Origin: Sepioteuthis lessoniana
Taxonomy: Eukaryota > Mollusca > Cephalopoda > Myopsida > Loliginidae
Length of the DNA stretch: 64,000 nt
Direction: 5' to 3'
Assembly (NCBI GenBank): GCA_963585895.1
Contig: CAUZXS010000227.1
Location: 86,001-150,000, forward strand
Numbering within the stretch: the stretch's first letter is position 1; each line of letters begins with the position of its first letter. The notes below the pieces were generated by a model. It was not told where the DNA came from and made no database searches. It saw only the letters and a program-made list of their open reading frames with translations. This document shows positions 34,351 through 45,471 of this stretch, one piece after another. A program made the position numbers and the translations under genes.

Positions 34351-35240
34351 CCAGTCGCCTGGGGCTGTAGAATACACAGACTGCATCTCTGCAGAGACGT
34401 AAATCTTCTACTGTGAGTATCTTGGATATGGCATTAAAAAAACTGATGGTAAGGCTCCAGTCATGCTAGAGCTTTGGAGAATGCGGAATACCCCTTCATT
34501 GTCATCGATACCAGGTCCACTCTGGTCTATCTATGGGTGTAATAGAACTGTTTGACATTTAAAATGTGTACTTATGCTCACCAATGGTCTGGGAGACCGG
34601 AGTTCAATCCTAGGTCGAATCATACCAAAGACTCAAAAAATGTTACTTGATTGCACCTTGCTTAACACTCAGCATTATAAGGTACGGATCAAGGGTAAAG
34701 TGGAGCAATCTAGGGAAAGGAGTAGTGCGCTCCCCGATACCTCGATGTAGTAACTATAGAAAAGGGAGTCCTCTGGTCACCCTCAAGTAAGGTTGCCAAC
34801 TTTACTTACTTATGCTAAGCTGAATTGTTTGAAATAGAACTGCTTTTACTTTTAACTGTGTAAACATGACTGATGTTTAATTGAATTGTTTGTGATACAT
34901 AGCAATACTTGGAACCATTTAACTTTGTTGACATGCTAACCTGAATTGTTTGAAATAGAACTATTTTTAAATTTAACTGTGTGTATACAATAAAGTATAT
35001 TTAAACAAATGACTAACTGTGTATAAACAAAAAACTGTGTACTTATGCTAAACTAAATTGTTTGAAATTAAGTGAAACCATTTAACTGGGTGCAAAAAAT
35101 GAGCTCAGGCTCGTTTAAAAATGTTATCTACAAAATGTGTTTAGAAATCATATATTTAATATATATGTATAAAAATGATTTGGTATTAAATAACCTGCAA
35201 TGGTTGATATGCCATAAAACCAAACCAAACTAAACCATCT
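34351..35240 (+). mobile_element. Repeat-E, long copy, split by a SINE-C
   Basis: Head CCAGTCGCCTGGGGCTGTAG at the left; repeated internal motif TTATGCTAAACTGAATTGTT / TTGAAATAGAACTG; then GAGCTCAGGCTCGTTTAAAA; tail ACCTGCAATGGTTGATATGC. The most complete E in the window. The internal motif array makes copies differ in length. No ORF of note. Confidence 0.8.
34570..34817 (+). mobile_element. SINE-C, 5'-truncated, with target-site duplication
   Basis: Begins CCAATGGTCTGGGAGACCGG, so the A-box half is missing. B-box GTTCAATCCTAGG and the 3' end AAGTAAGGTTGCCAACTTTA are present. Flanks ACTTATGCTC (34570-34579) and ACTTATGCTA (34808-34817) are the target duplication inside repeat-E. Confidence 0.88.
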
Positions 35241-35409
35241 TGTGTAACATTATTCAGACTATACAAATATTACATTTTGTTTTAACTATTTCCTTATTGG
35301 GATAGAATATTATACATGGTTAGTTTGATATGGGGATCCACATTGCAAACCTTTTCTTTTGCACAACATAGAAATGTTACCATAAAATTTTAATCCTTAT
35401 AATCAGACT

Positions 35410-35640
35410 ATGACTTGGAGTAGTAGTACATGTTAGAGTGTCATTTATGGGTCAAATAGATCTGTTTAAAAATTATTTTGTATTTGATAGAATCATGTGC
35501 AAATAAAAGCTATTAAGAAACCACCACACAAAAAATATTTGTTCATATCTATAATGAACATGATTCTCTAACCTCTAGGCATAAAATAACCCTTAACAGG
35601 TTGATATACTATTAAAATTAACCAATCAATCATTTGCAAT
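35410..35640 (+). mobile_element. Repeat-E 3' part
   Basis: GGGTCAAATAGATCTGTTTA, AAACCACCACACAAAAAATA, CTCTAACCTCTAGGCATAAA and GGTTGATATACTATTAAAAT. Confidence 0.75.
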
Positions 35641-36012
35641 CAGACTTTTTTTTATTTTTATTGTCTGCTCTTAGACAAGAATATGTTACTACATCTCACC
35701 TGAAGATGATAACACAGCTGAAAAAGAACTGATACTACTTAGTAGAAGTGTTAATCCATATGTAAATATTATTACTTTTTATTGGTATGGTGCTAATATT
35801 AAGATTTTTGAAAATTTGAAGACTTTCTTTGTGTCTTATGCAAACATTTATTGTAGAAACATTTTAGCTGTAATATGTTTTAATGTTGAAAAAACTGTTT
35901 TGTTGGTTTTTATAAAATTAAAATATTTTCTCATTGAAATGTTTTTGCTTTCAGCCTGTATTTTTAGGCTCTGATTGCCAATTTTTCATTTGCTTTGTCA
36001 GCGAGTCTTAAA

Positions 36013-36345
36013 TTACTCTGACTGTATCCCTTCCAGAGGAGTAATCCCTCCAAAGAGAGTATCTTGGGTATGACACTAAACTGCATCTGATGGTAAGGCT
36101 CCAGTTATGGAGATCTGGTGAATGTGGAGTACCTTTTTACTGTTATTACTTCCAGTTCCACTCTGACCCAGAATCCTATCTATAAATCTATTTAAAAATC
36201 ATTTTGTATTTAATAGGACTATGTTAAAAAAATAACTCTTAAGAAACAACTACACAAAAAATGTAAATTTGAGTGTACAAAGAATGTGATTCCCTAATGT
36301 AGGTATAAAATAATCCTAGATGGGTTGGCATGCCATTAAAATCGA
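36013..36345 (+). mobile_element. Repeat-E, shorter subtype, near full length
   Basis: TCTGACTGTATCCCTTCCAG, TATGACACTAAACTGCATCT, GAACTATGT-like middle, GAAACAACTACACAAAAAAT and tail GATGGGTTGGCATGCCATTA. The extreme head is missing. Confidence 0.78.
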
Positions 36346-36432
36346 TCGATATTTCTTGAAATGTTAATAAAAAATATAAGAACTATTTCAATTTTATGCT
36401 TTACAGTACTTCCATAATAACTATACTTACAT

Positions 36433-36695
36433 TTAAACTGCATTCTTATGCTAAACTGATTTATTTGAAATTGAACTGTTTTTGACATTGAAACTACTTA
36501 CACTAAACTGAATTGTTATATATAACTGCTTGAATAAACTGAATAGTTTGAAATAGAAATGTTTTTGACAAACTGTGTACTTATGCTAAACTGAATTGTT
36601 TGAAATAGAACTGACTATTTTCATAAAAATTGATTTGGTGTTAAATAACCTACAAAGGTTGATATGCCATAAAACCAAACTAAACCAAACCAAAC
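36433..36695 (+). mobile_element. Repeat-E 3' part, internal-motif subtype
   Basis: Several ACTGAATTGTTTGAAATAGA motifs followed by TTAAATAACCTACAAAGGTT and GATATGCCATAAAACCAAAC. Confidence 0.72.
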
Positions 36696-37477
36696 CATCA
36701 AACTTCCATCATAATTTAATGTTGAAAAGCATTTGAATATTTTACTAAGAAAGTTTTATAACTGTTCCATATTAAGTTACATTTAAAACATCTTTCATAT
36801 TGTCAAATATCTAATTAAACTTTGTTTTAGAGACTCTAACAAAAATTGTTTCTGTTGGTTTTGAAATATTTAACACATTAAGAATTTTGTTGATTCTTTT
36901 TTTTTAAATGGTTACTGAACAGCCTGTTTAAAAGGTACAGATCTTATATTTTTGGAAATTTACTGTGTACTTGTATATTGGTCAGATTTTGAAGACCTAA
37001 TTTTGAGATATAATATTGGCATCTACCAATGAATTTGTAATAATTCTGTAAGGTTAAAATTCAAATTTAATGAGGAAAATTAGGGATGACCTTTGGCTTA
37101 AAAAAATAAATTTCATATATTAATGATTCTATGACCATAAATCAATGGTTGACCTATACAAGTGATCAACTTAAACATCATAATATATGGTAATCTTGTC
37201 AATACTATCTCTCTCACTACCTATATATATATATATATATATAAACACACACACACACACGAATATACAGCAGTCCCAAAATAGATAATTCTTATATATA
37301 TTTATGCAATTTTATTTTGATTACAATTTTAAAACTATAGAATTTGGTAATGAATAAGGCCTAATAAGGTTTTGATTGAATAATATTCCACTAAAAATAA
37401 TAGTAAAATTCTGGTATCTTTGGTTTAGAGGGAAATTAACCTTTTATACAAAATTTTTAGTGGTATACTTAATCATA

Positions 37478-37511
<34 letters not shown>

Positions 37512-37724
37512 TAATACTTTCTGCTATATTTATAAAAAAAGTGCTCAATATCAGTGATAGAGCATTTTTAAATTCAAGGATAGTATAGACACAGTCAAGG
37601 GTGTTTGGTGACTATCAGTTTCTAGCCTATGCAATCATCAGACTAAAAGCTTTTGATAATCATATAGGTGTAGTGTAGATTGTGTGTCAACATTATCCTA
37701 TCTTATATATATATATATATATAT

Positions 37725-37824
37725 TTTAAAATGAGTAGGTCCACGAAGAAATTTGTATTTTTTTAGGATTTATTTATATCCTAAAAAAATACAAATCTTT
37801 TCATGGACCTAATTATTTTAAAAA
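37725..37824. repeat. ~98-bp near-perfect hairpin (45-bp arms, short loop)
   Basis: Left arm TTTAAAATGAGTAGGTCCAC plus GAAGAAATTTGTATTTTTTT pairs with the right arm AAAAAAATACAAATCTTTTC plus ATGGACCTAATTATTTTAAA around the loop GGATTTATTTATATCC, whose ends also pair. About six mismatches. Just right of a (TA)n. Confidence 0.92.
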
Positions 37825-37868
37825 TTTCTTTCTCTCTTTGGACCTACAAACAAAATATATATAGATAT

Positions 37869-38048
37869 TGGGATTCATAACCATTTAAATTTCCTTCGCT
37901 TGTGCTAGTTTCCTCATGGCTGAGTGGTAGAATCTTGCATTGGCGTTTGAGTCAACCGGGTTTTGATCCCAGCTTCAGGAATCTAGCCTGTCTAGCCATA
38001 CTGAAGAGTTCTCATAGAACAAAACATATGTGTCTGTGGATGACAATA
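37869..38048 (+). mobile_element. SINE-D
   Basis: CATGGCTGAGTGGTAGAATC (A-box like a class-II tRNA) and GGGTTTTGATCCCAGC (B-box). Tail CATATGTGTCTGTGGATGAC followed by a short (TA)n. The upstream GATTCATAACCATTTAAATT is shared with the copy at 47517. Confidence 0.85.
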
Positions 38049-38057
38049 TATATATGT

Positions 38058-38283
38058 ATAATGGCCCGGGAGACCTGGGTTTAATCCCGGGTTGAGTCAT
38101 ACCAAAGACTCAAAAAATGGTTCTTGATGCCTCCTTGCTTAACACCCAGCATTATAAGGTATGGATCATGGGTAAAGTGGAGCAATCCAGTGAAAGGAGT
38201 AGCACCCTCCCCTACACCTTGGTGTAGTAGCTATCGAAAAGGGAGCCTTCGAGTCACCCTCGACTACGGTTGCCAACTTTAGT
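38058..38283 (+). mobile_element. SINE-C, 5'-truncated, joined to SINE-D's TA tail
   Basis: Begins ATAATGGCCCGGGAGACCTG; GGTTTAATCCCGGG B-box; 3' end CGACTACGGTTGCCAACTTT followed by another (TA)n (to about 38300). Confidence 0.88.
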
Positions 38284-38300
38284 TATATATATATATATAT

Positions 38301-38963
38301 TTTTTTTTTCTATTTAATATCAACAATGATATTAATTTTGAAAGCTGTAGAAAGACATTTCTCTCTAGTTTTATGAATATCAGGAAAATTGTTGAGAAAT
38401 AAGTAAATATCAAACCAATCCCTGTTTCCTTACTTACCTATACTTCTATTGATAAAGATATTTGTCTCACTGTGATGGTTAAACTAGTCTTGCAATCTAT
38501 TCATTTGTGTTGTGAGACTGATGTTCAGAGTGCTTCATAATTCAGACCTTATGCCAGACTAGGCTAAGCAAATAAACATATAAATGAAATCCTATAATAT
38601 CTACAGGCTTGAGCCACTTAAGATTAGAGGCTTTGTAAGTATTAAACTGGCTGCTAGAGAGAGAGAGAGGTATTTTATTTGGCAGAATATCCTCCTCCAA
38701 TAATAATTACATTTGTGTATAAATTTATACAGTAAATGTAACAACTATTATGGGACAGATGTTGTATCATTTATTGGTTGAGCTCAACATCATCACAGCC
38801 AAAATCAAATTAAAAAGGGAAATTATGAATTGTTGTACTGACAATTGTTATTTGAAATTATATTCTGAATTATATTTAATATAGATTATTTCAAGCTAAT
38901 GTTTTTTTTAGAATTTTGGATGTCATCAGCTGGTATTCAAACTTGTATATATTATATATAATA
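38301..38963. other. No recognisable gene
   Basis: AT-rich. 38697-38765 (ATGTAACAACTATTATGGGA) resembles 40400-40450 (TTGTAACAACTTTTATGGGA), part of an old paired duplication. Confidence 0.4.
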
Positions 38964-38965
38964 AG

Positions 38966-39250
38966 TATGCGGATATGTAGGTAGTGTAACAGTTGCTTGT
39001 GAGGAAAATGTAATCATCAAGCTGAATTTAAATTCTAACCAAAGCTGTTGGTTTTCACTTTATGGTTATGCTCTTTGGAAAGGCATGAATCCATCTTCTC
39101 CAACCCAGTTATTCATAAAATACTTGGGCAGATTGGGTTCTTTAGTCTTGGTAAAGCAAACACTCTTGGAGAAGGACAACACTGAATACAGACTTGCTAC
39201 CAACATGTTATTGACCAGAATAGCAAAGTAAGGCCCATTACTCCCTTGTC
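38966..39250 (+). mobile_element. SINE-B-like element, diverged subtype
   Basis: Head GTAGGTAGTGTAACAGTTGC, body CTTTGGAAAGGCATGAATCC, GATTGGGTTCTTTAGTCTTG, end GCTACCAACATGTTATTGAC. It shares this 3' end with the copy at 48845 and lacks the CACATCCTGC end, so it is a separate subtype. Confidence 0.65.
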
Positions 39251-39327
39251 TTATTAACCTTGGAGAATCTTATAATTGACCAAGAAAAAAGCAATTATTC
39301 ATTCATAATTATGATTAATAATATATG

Positions 39328-39705
39328 ATTGATTTGTTTTAACATGTCAACCCATCTTGGGTTATTTTAACCCAGAGTTCATCGTATGTTCATAGTTATA
39401 TTTTTTTTTTTGTGAATATGTTTTTTAAAATTTCTTTTTGCACACAGTCCTATCCAATTGGTATCATTTTTAAACAAATCTATTTGACCTTTAAATGGGA
39501 CCCTAATATATACTACCTCTACAGGACATAGTGGACCTGAGAGTAATGGCAGTGAAGAGGTACTCTACATACCCCAGATCTCTGTTAGTGGAGCTGCACC
39601 ATCAGATGCAGTTTAGTGTCATACCCAGAACACCCCTTCTTTGTGGTGGTCTTACTCCACTTCAGGGAATACAGTCCGTGTATTTTAAGCTCTACTGACA
39701 GGGTT
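39328..39705 (-). mobile_element. Repeat-E, minus strand, near full length
   Basis: Starts with the reversed tail TTTTAACATGTCAACCCATC and ends with the reversed head region CTTACTCCACTTCAGGGAAT and ACAGTCCGTGTATTTTAAGC. Confidence 0.78.
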
Positions 39706-39826
39706 AAATATATATGTAGGGTATTTTGAATATATATGTTGGATATTTTGAAGTGATGACAGAATCTTTTATTTCACATCTCTTTATTGTAATAATGACT
39801 GCATGTAAAGTTTTCATTGGGAGATA

Positions 39827-40317
39827 CAGGTATACCTTAGGTTACGTCGTTATCGATTATATGTTGTTTATCAAAAAAAAATATATGGAAAAATAAAAAT
39901 AAAGTTTAAATCATTTTATTCAATTTTATGTCTGTCTGCCACAAATATTGAAATCGTAATATCACTAGAAAAGCATTAAAAGCACATAAAATCATGTTAC
40001 TGTTCAGTAAATGTAAATAAACAAATTCAATGTAGATATTGGTAAAGTTAACATAAATTAGTTTATTTTCTACTATCAGAAAATAATTTTAATAACTGTA
40101 TTTGTTATTTAACCTTACAAAATCATTTTATTTTATAATGTCTTAGAGCAAGCCACATTCACTAATAAAGAGTCTGCGATGTACTGTAAGGATCACCAAA
40201 TTGTAAACATCTACATTTACAAGTATGTTCATACATGTATTTGTAAATTTTTGACTTAAGTTTGACTTAAGTTGCCTTTCCTGGAATGAATTACTGATGT
40301 CAGATGAGGTATACCTG
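39827..40317. mobile_element. Pogo/Tigger-like MITE (~491 bp)
   Basis: Left end CAGGTATACCTTAGGTTACG and right end GATGAGGTATACCTG are inverted repeats flanked by TA (39825-39826, 40318-40319). The CAGGTATACCT type of end is characteristic of pogo/Tigger elements. Interior is AT-rich and non-coding, with a doubled TTTGACTTAAG near the right end. Confidence 0.82.
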
Positions 40318-40319
40318 TA

Positions 40320-41600
40320 CTCAAAAGTTTAAGTGATATATGTATTAGGACCAATTTTGCCTTTTGTGAAATATCATATTTGTCCCATAATCAATGTTGC
40401 ATTTGCATATGAATTTCATACACAAGTTGTAACAACTTTTATGGGACAGATTGTGAAGAATAGTCTAACTGACACTGTCAATTTTTACTATTTATGTAAA
40501 TATATGAATTTTAAATATTGTTGAAATTAGCTCTTTAACAAAAATAGGGATTAACTACTGTTCAGAGAAAGGACAAGTAAGGAAAGAATTTTTAGTATTA
40601 GAAACCTTCATCAGACTATAATTCTCTTTTTAAGTCTTTTCTTTTATGTATTATTATTTCTTGATTGTGCAAAAAAAGTCATTGTAAATCTTTTTATTTT
40701 AAGCATTACATATTTTAGTGATAGTGTTGATATCAATTTTTTTCCCCCTCTATTATTATTTGACCTTGAATTGTTATTAAACTTCATCCAAATAATTTAG
40801 CAATGTGGAGATAGTGTAACAGTTGCTTGCAAGGAAAATGTAATCATCAAGCCAAATTTAATACTGTCAGCTTGTTGATCATCAAACTATCTTGTTAAAT
40901 GTAAACTTTATACATAATGATCCAAAGATTTTACCTTAGAATAAGCAAAAGAAAATGCTATCTTATCTTAAGACATATCGCCATTATGAAAGATAGTTGT
41001 GAAATCAGTCTATATTTAAGCCTCTAAATGCACAACTGCTATAAATACTTAAACACTACACACACATATCACCCACACCAGATATCTGTTTGTGTGAAGA
41101 TATATTGTTCTGATATGTCACTTTTTACAAGAATTAAAAGATTAAATCTTTTTGTGCTCATGTAGATAAAAAGAAAGAAATGTTAAGCCTTGGGCTATTT
41201 CTCAGTCTCTGCACATGAGATATTTTTCATGATGACCTTCATCAAAGGTATTTCAACATTATTTTCTCACAATCAGCTTAGCCTTTATGGCCTTCGTTTC
41301 ATGTACAGCCTTTTTTTTTTTTTAAAGATGAGAGTTAAGATCTGTTTTTCTTTGTCTGAGATTTATGATGTCTGGTTTCTAAATGTGTTTCTACGCCTTT
41401 AATTAATAACACAAAGTAATGAGGAGCCCCAGTGTATCAACCTTTAGTTTACTTATTAAGAGGGAAATTTCTTCACAAACATTTTTCTTCATCTTCATAT
41501 TTTTATTTTCAGAGTAATCTATGAAATTGATTTTGCTGTGAAACTTTTGGGATAGAGCAACAAGAATGTTATCAGCATCTTTTGGAAGAAGATTGTCATG
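40320..41600. other. No host gene; SINE-B-like fragment at 40797-40868
   Basis: GGAGATAGTGTAACAGTTGC and AAAATGTAATCATCAAGCCA match the head at 38975. The 70-codon ORF at 41190-41402 (F/L-rich) has no support. Confidence 0.45.
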
Positions 41601-41601
41601 T

Positions 41602-41999
41602 GTGATTGATTGATTGATTTTAATGGCATATCAATCTGTATCAGTTTATTTTATGCCTAGAGGTTAGGGAATTGGTTTTATTGTATGCTCATATTTACAT
41701 TTTTTGTGAAGTTGTTTCTTAAGAGTTTTTTTTTTGCACAGGGTTCTATCAAATAGGAATGATTTCTAAACAGATCTATTTGACCCCTAGAAAGGAGGAC
41801 CCTAACAGGTTCTATCACACTGGGTCAGTGTGGACTTAGGAATAATGACAATGAAGAGGTTCTCCCCAGACCTCCAGAACTGGAATCTCACCATCAGATA
41901 CACTTTAGTTTCATACCCTAGATACCCCTTTTGGTGAGGATCTTACCACTCTGCTGGGCATAGTGTCAGTTTAATTCTAAGCCCTGGACAGTTTATGCC
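41602..41999 (-). mobile_element. Repeat-E, minus strand, near full length
   Basis: GATTGATTGATTTTAATGGC (reversed tail), TTATGCCTAGAGGTTAGGGA, ATCTATTTGACCCCTAGAAA and CTCACCATCAGATACACTTT. Full-length compared with the 36013 subtype. Confidence 0.82.
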
Positions 42000-42009
42000 T
42001 TGAAGAGAA

Positions 42010-42262
42010 TTGTATTGGCATAATGGTTAGAGTGTTTGCCAATGATCTGGGAGATCGAGGTTCAATCCCAGATCCAGTCATACTAAAGACTCAAAAAATG
42101 GTACTTGATGTTACCTTGCTTAACACTCAGCATTATAAGGTATGGATCAAGGGTAAGGGGACCAATCCAGAGAAAGGAGTAGCACTCTCTCCTATACTTT
42201 GATGTATTAGCTATTTAAAAGGAAGTCTTTGGGTTTCCTTTGACTACGGTTAGCCAACTTAC
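42010..42262 (+). mobile_element. SINE-C, full length
   Basis: TTGGCATAATGGTTAGAGTG head, GGTTCAATCCCAGA B-box, GCTTAACACTCAGCATTATA body and TTTGACTACGGTTAGCCAAC end. Confidence 0.88.
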
Positions 42263-42269
42263 TATTTAT

Positions 42270-42540
42270 ATTTATATTTTTTGTCTTGTTGTTTAAGAGA
42301 TTTTTGCACAGTTATATATCAAGTATTCCTGTCTAATACCAATAATTTTCGAGTAGATCTATTTGGTCAATAGTGAAAACTCTAACAGGGCCTAGGAGTA
42401 ATGATAATGAAGGAGTACACCCCACTCCTCAGAATTTGAGCATCATCACCATAGGCAGTTTTATATCATACGTAGGGCACTCCTTTTTCTTGATGGAGTC
42501 TTACCCTCTGCAAAGGTGCAGTTAGCATATTCTGAGCCCT
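42270..42540 (-). mobile_element. Repeat-E, minus strand, part
   Basis: TTTTGTCTTGTTGTTTAAGA, AGTAGATCTATTTGGTCAAT and GAAGGAGTACACCCCACTCC, then CTTGATGGAGTCTTACCCTC. Confidence 0.75.
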
Positions 42541-43469
42541 GATTTAGGTTGAAGAGAATATCAGAAATGAATTAAATACATTTTAGCAGCAAGGTTTAAT
42601 GTTTTTAAACTAGAAGTCACTAAAGGTAGCAAACCAAAAAAGAAAAAAAAATGGTTGAAAAATACTCATCCAAAAGGAATTTAAAAGATTTAGATTCTTG
42701 AAAGAGTTAAAAGTGTAAATACTGAATAGATTCCCATGTGAAACAATAGAATATGTGCATAGCAAATGATATTACTGGTTGAAGTAAATTGTAGGTGGAG
42801 AGTGAGTATTAAGTATTGACTGGTTGGATCAATAAACTGGGCTTTAAACCTGATATTCTTTCTCTGACATTTTGGTGTTGCTAATTGCTTTGTATTGCTA
42901 TGAGGTTAGATTTTTTCCTCCTTTTTTACCTGTAATAATTATTAGGATACAAAGACATAATTACCAAGTGAAACAATTCATAAAAAATCTTTTTTGTTTG
43001 CTTTATATTAATATTCCATTTTCCCTTTAATCATCATAATATTATTTATTAAAAAAAAAAAAACAAAAAAAAAACACTACAAAATTAATGTTCTTTACAT
43101 ATATTTATTTCTTTATGCTTCTTTCTGCTTCAACTTATGTGTGCATACATATGTATATCCACACACACATACACACAAGATAAAATTACAATACTCTGAA
43201 TATGTTTCAATTTACTCAAGATTGAATATATAGGTAATATAGCTAGATTACAGTAAATGATATTATAGGCAGATCAATACATGCTTAGTTTCCAAAATAA
43301 AGGGTATATAAACAGTACTCATATCATATATTAATACATTGTACAGGGTGAGCACAAAAGTACTTCTTGATTTCAAGTAGTCATAATATCAAAACCTATT
43401 CAAATATGTTTATAAATAAAGTGCCATCACATACATTAACTTAAAATATTTATTTTCTCACCAGCAAAT

Positions 43470-43630
43470 TGTACACCACACTCCTCAGAACTTGAGCCTC
43501 ATCACCATAGGCAGTTTTATATCATACATAAGGCACTCCTTTTTCTTGATGGAGTCTTACCCCTCTGCAGAAGATACGGTCAGCATATTCTGAGCCCTGA
43601 TTTAGGTTGGGGAGAATATCAGAAAGGTTT
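43470..43630 (-). repeat. Duplicate of 42418-42568 (repeat-E head plus flank)
   Basis: ACACTCCTCAGAACTTGAGC, AGGCAGTTTTATATCATACA and GAGCCCTGATTTAGGTTGGG with GAGAATATCAGAAA. The last part lies outside repeat-E, so this is a local copy and not an independent insertion. Confidence 0.85.
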
Positions 43631-43814
43631 TTACATTTTGTAAATAAAAAAAAGTGCTAAAATGCTGGCCAGCAAAGTATGATAAAAGGAGTTTTTGTTC
43701 TCACTCTGTATATCTTTCTTTCGCATTAAAGGCTTGTACTCTCACATACAGTAAATACCATCCTGCAATATATATTATTAATAAATATATATTAATAAAT
43801 AATATGTATATTGA

Positions 43815-44295
43815 TATCATCATCATCATCATGTCGTGCCACGAGCACGGATATCCCTGACCCTCTCTCACCACTTTTCCCTATCGTTCATCGCCTCTGG
43901 CAGGTCTTCAGGGCCACATCCCGTATCCTCACATAAGTGCTGAATGTATGTTCGTGCTGGTCATCCTGCTTTTGCCCGGCCATATGTGGGGGTCCATAGG
44001 AGTACATCACTTATGAGCTCATCCCTGCTTCTCCAGCAGTGTCCTGCATGTCTGGTTTGTCTAACTTGGATAATTTTCGTGATGGGAAGCAGGTGGCCGT
44101 ATAGTTGGTGTCTTGTGGGGTGTTGCTGCCAGGACTTGTTCAATATTGCTCGCAGTATTCTTGTGTAATTGCCGTCTAGCTTCTTCTCCAGCCGTTTTGT
44201 TAGCGTCCATGTAATGCATCCATACAGCAGTATTGATACGACAGCTGCCTGGAAGAAAGTGTATTTCATTTTATTGGTTAGGTCTGATTGATATA
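43815..44295 (-). mobile_element. RTE-like LINE 3' end, least degraded copy, minus strand
   Basis: Minus strand from 44295 down to an ATG-rich tail (GATGATGATGATGATA). The 137-codon ORF covering 43961-44374 contains SDLTNKMKYTFFQAAVVSIL, LYGCITWTLTKRLEKKLDGN, YTRILRAILNKSWQQHPTRH and CWRSRDELISDVLLW. The rest of the ORF continues to a terminal AGCAGGATGACCAGC region. It is 5'-truncated, as usual for LINEs; only the C-terminal domain remains. It gives the reference against which the other LINE scraps were recognised. Confidence 0.93.
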
Positions 44296-44781
44296 ATATA
44301 TAAATATATATATTAATAAAGGATTTTACTCTCACATACATACAGTTGTACATATAGTAAATACCATACTGCAATATATATTATTCAATGCTGAAGTTTT
44401 TGAAAATTTAAAAATATCTACTATATCCTAGCATACATATCTTGGGTGTTTAAAAAATGTTAAGTTCCTTTATAATTCTAAAGTCTCTACATTCTTGTCA
44501 CCCCATTATTGGAATCTTCTCCTTGTGGTCTCTATAATATCAGTTCTGCTTTTCTAATAAAGATACTCTCATAGAAATATTAACATTTTTTAATCACCTG
44601 TGGAAGATTCCAAGAATGTGTTGACAGGAATGATAAAAATAAGGGTGTTAATATTTTTTAATGACCCAGTGTTGTACTCAGGCTCAAATCAGTAACATCA
44701 TTCAGAGTGTTGCAGTTTTATTTTTCATTTATCTATATTAGTCTGTCTGTATCTATCTATATGTCAGTCCATTTCTTTCTT

Positions 44782-44786
<5 letters not shown>
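44296..44786. other. No recognisable gene
   Basis: A direct repeat of TCTCACATACA...TAAATACCAT...CTGCAATATATATTATT at about 43740 and 44330 flanks the LINE copy, as if LINE insertion duplicated or captured this segment. Confidence 0.5.

Positions 44787-44865
<79 letters not shown>
44787..44865. repeat. (CT)n(TA)n compound microsatellite
   Basis: About 13 CT units then about 26 TA units. On the minus strand the TA tract follows the SINE-D tail at 44891. Confidence 0.95.
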
Positions 44866-44873
<8 letters not shown>

Positions 44874-44890
44874 TATATTAGTTTTTATAT

Positions 44891-45028
44891 TGTCATCCAC
44901 AGATAGACTGTTTCATTGTATCACAATTCTTCAGTGTGGCTCGACACGTAGGACGCTTGTAACTGGGATTGAAACCCGACCAACTTTACGTAAGACTTAG
45001 TATCATACCGCTCAGCCAACAAGTGAAC
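44891..45028 (-). mobile_element. SINE-D, minus strand
   Basis: TGTCATCCACAGATAGACTG (reversed tail), GGGATTGAAACCCGACC (reversed B-box) and CCGCTCAGCCAACAAG (reversed A-box). Adjacent TA tract on the tail side. Confidence 0.88.
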
Positions 45029-45039
45029 CATGTTCAGTG

Positions 45040-45112
45040 ACTACTGGTTTCATGCCATCTTTATATGACTAGCCTGATGATTGTCATATAAAGACAGCAT
45101 GAAACCAATGGT
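45040..45112. repeat. ~67-bp hairpin (27-bp arms)
   Basis: ACTGGTTTCATGCCATCTTT plus ATATGAC pairs with GTCATATAAAGACAGCATGA plus AACCAAT around TAGCCTGATGATT. Three mismatches. Confidence 0.9.
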
Positions 45113-45275
45113 CGCAGATTAACATCCATGCTTTTAAATATATATAAAAACTAATATATATTTATTATTACATTAGATGATAGCTCTATCACAGATATTG
45201 AGCACTCTTCAAATTATACCGCATTTGGTCTGCCACTAACCCACCAAGTAAGATAGTGACAACCATATGTTGTTG

Positions 45276-45309
<34 letters not shown>

Positions 45310-45470
45310 GGGTTGAGCACTCTGGCGAAGGAATTTTTGGCCACCGCTTGCATAATGGCAAGCTCTTTGAAAGAATTGAACAGTCTGGGAGCCAGTTGGG
45401 TATTAAAAAAATGTAAAACAAATGGATGCTGCTGCTGCTACATAATAGCTTAAAAATTCCCTTAGCCAAT
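45276..45470 (+). mobile_element. (TA)n and upstream part of a SINE-D-type element
   Basis: After (TA)n, GGTTGAGCACTCTGGCGAAG and CCGCTTGCATAATGGCAAGC resemble 47395-47455 (GGTTGAGTTCTTTAGTGAAG, CGCGTTGCCATTAGTG...GCAAGGC). Both lie just upstream of a SINE-D, so the full D element may include this segment. Confidence 0.55.
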
Positions 45471-45471
45471 G

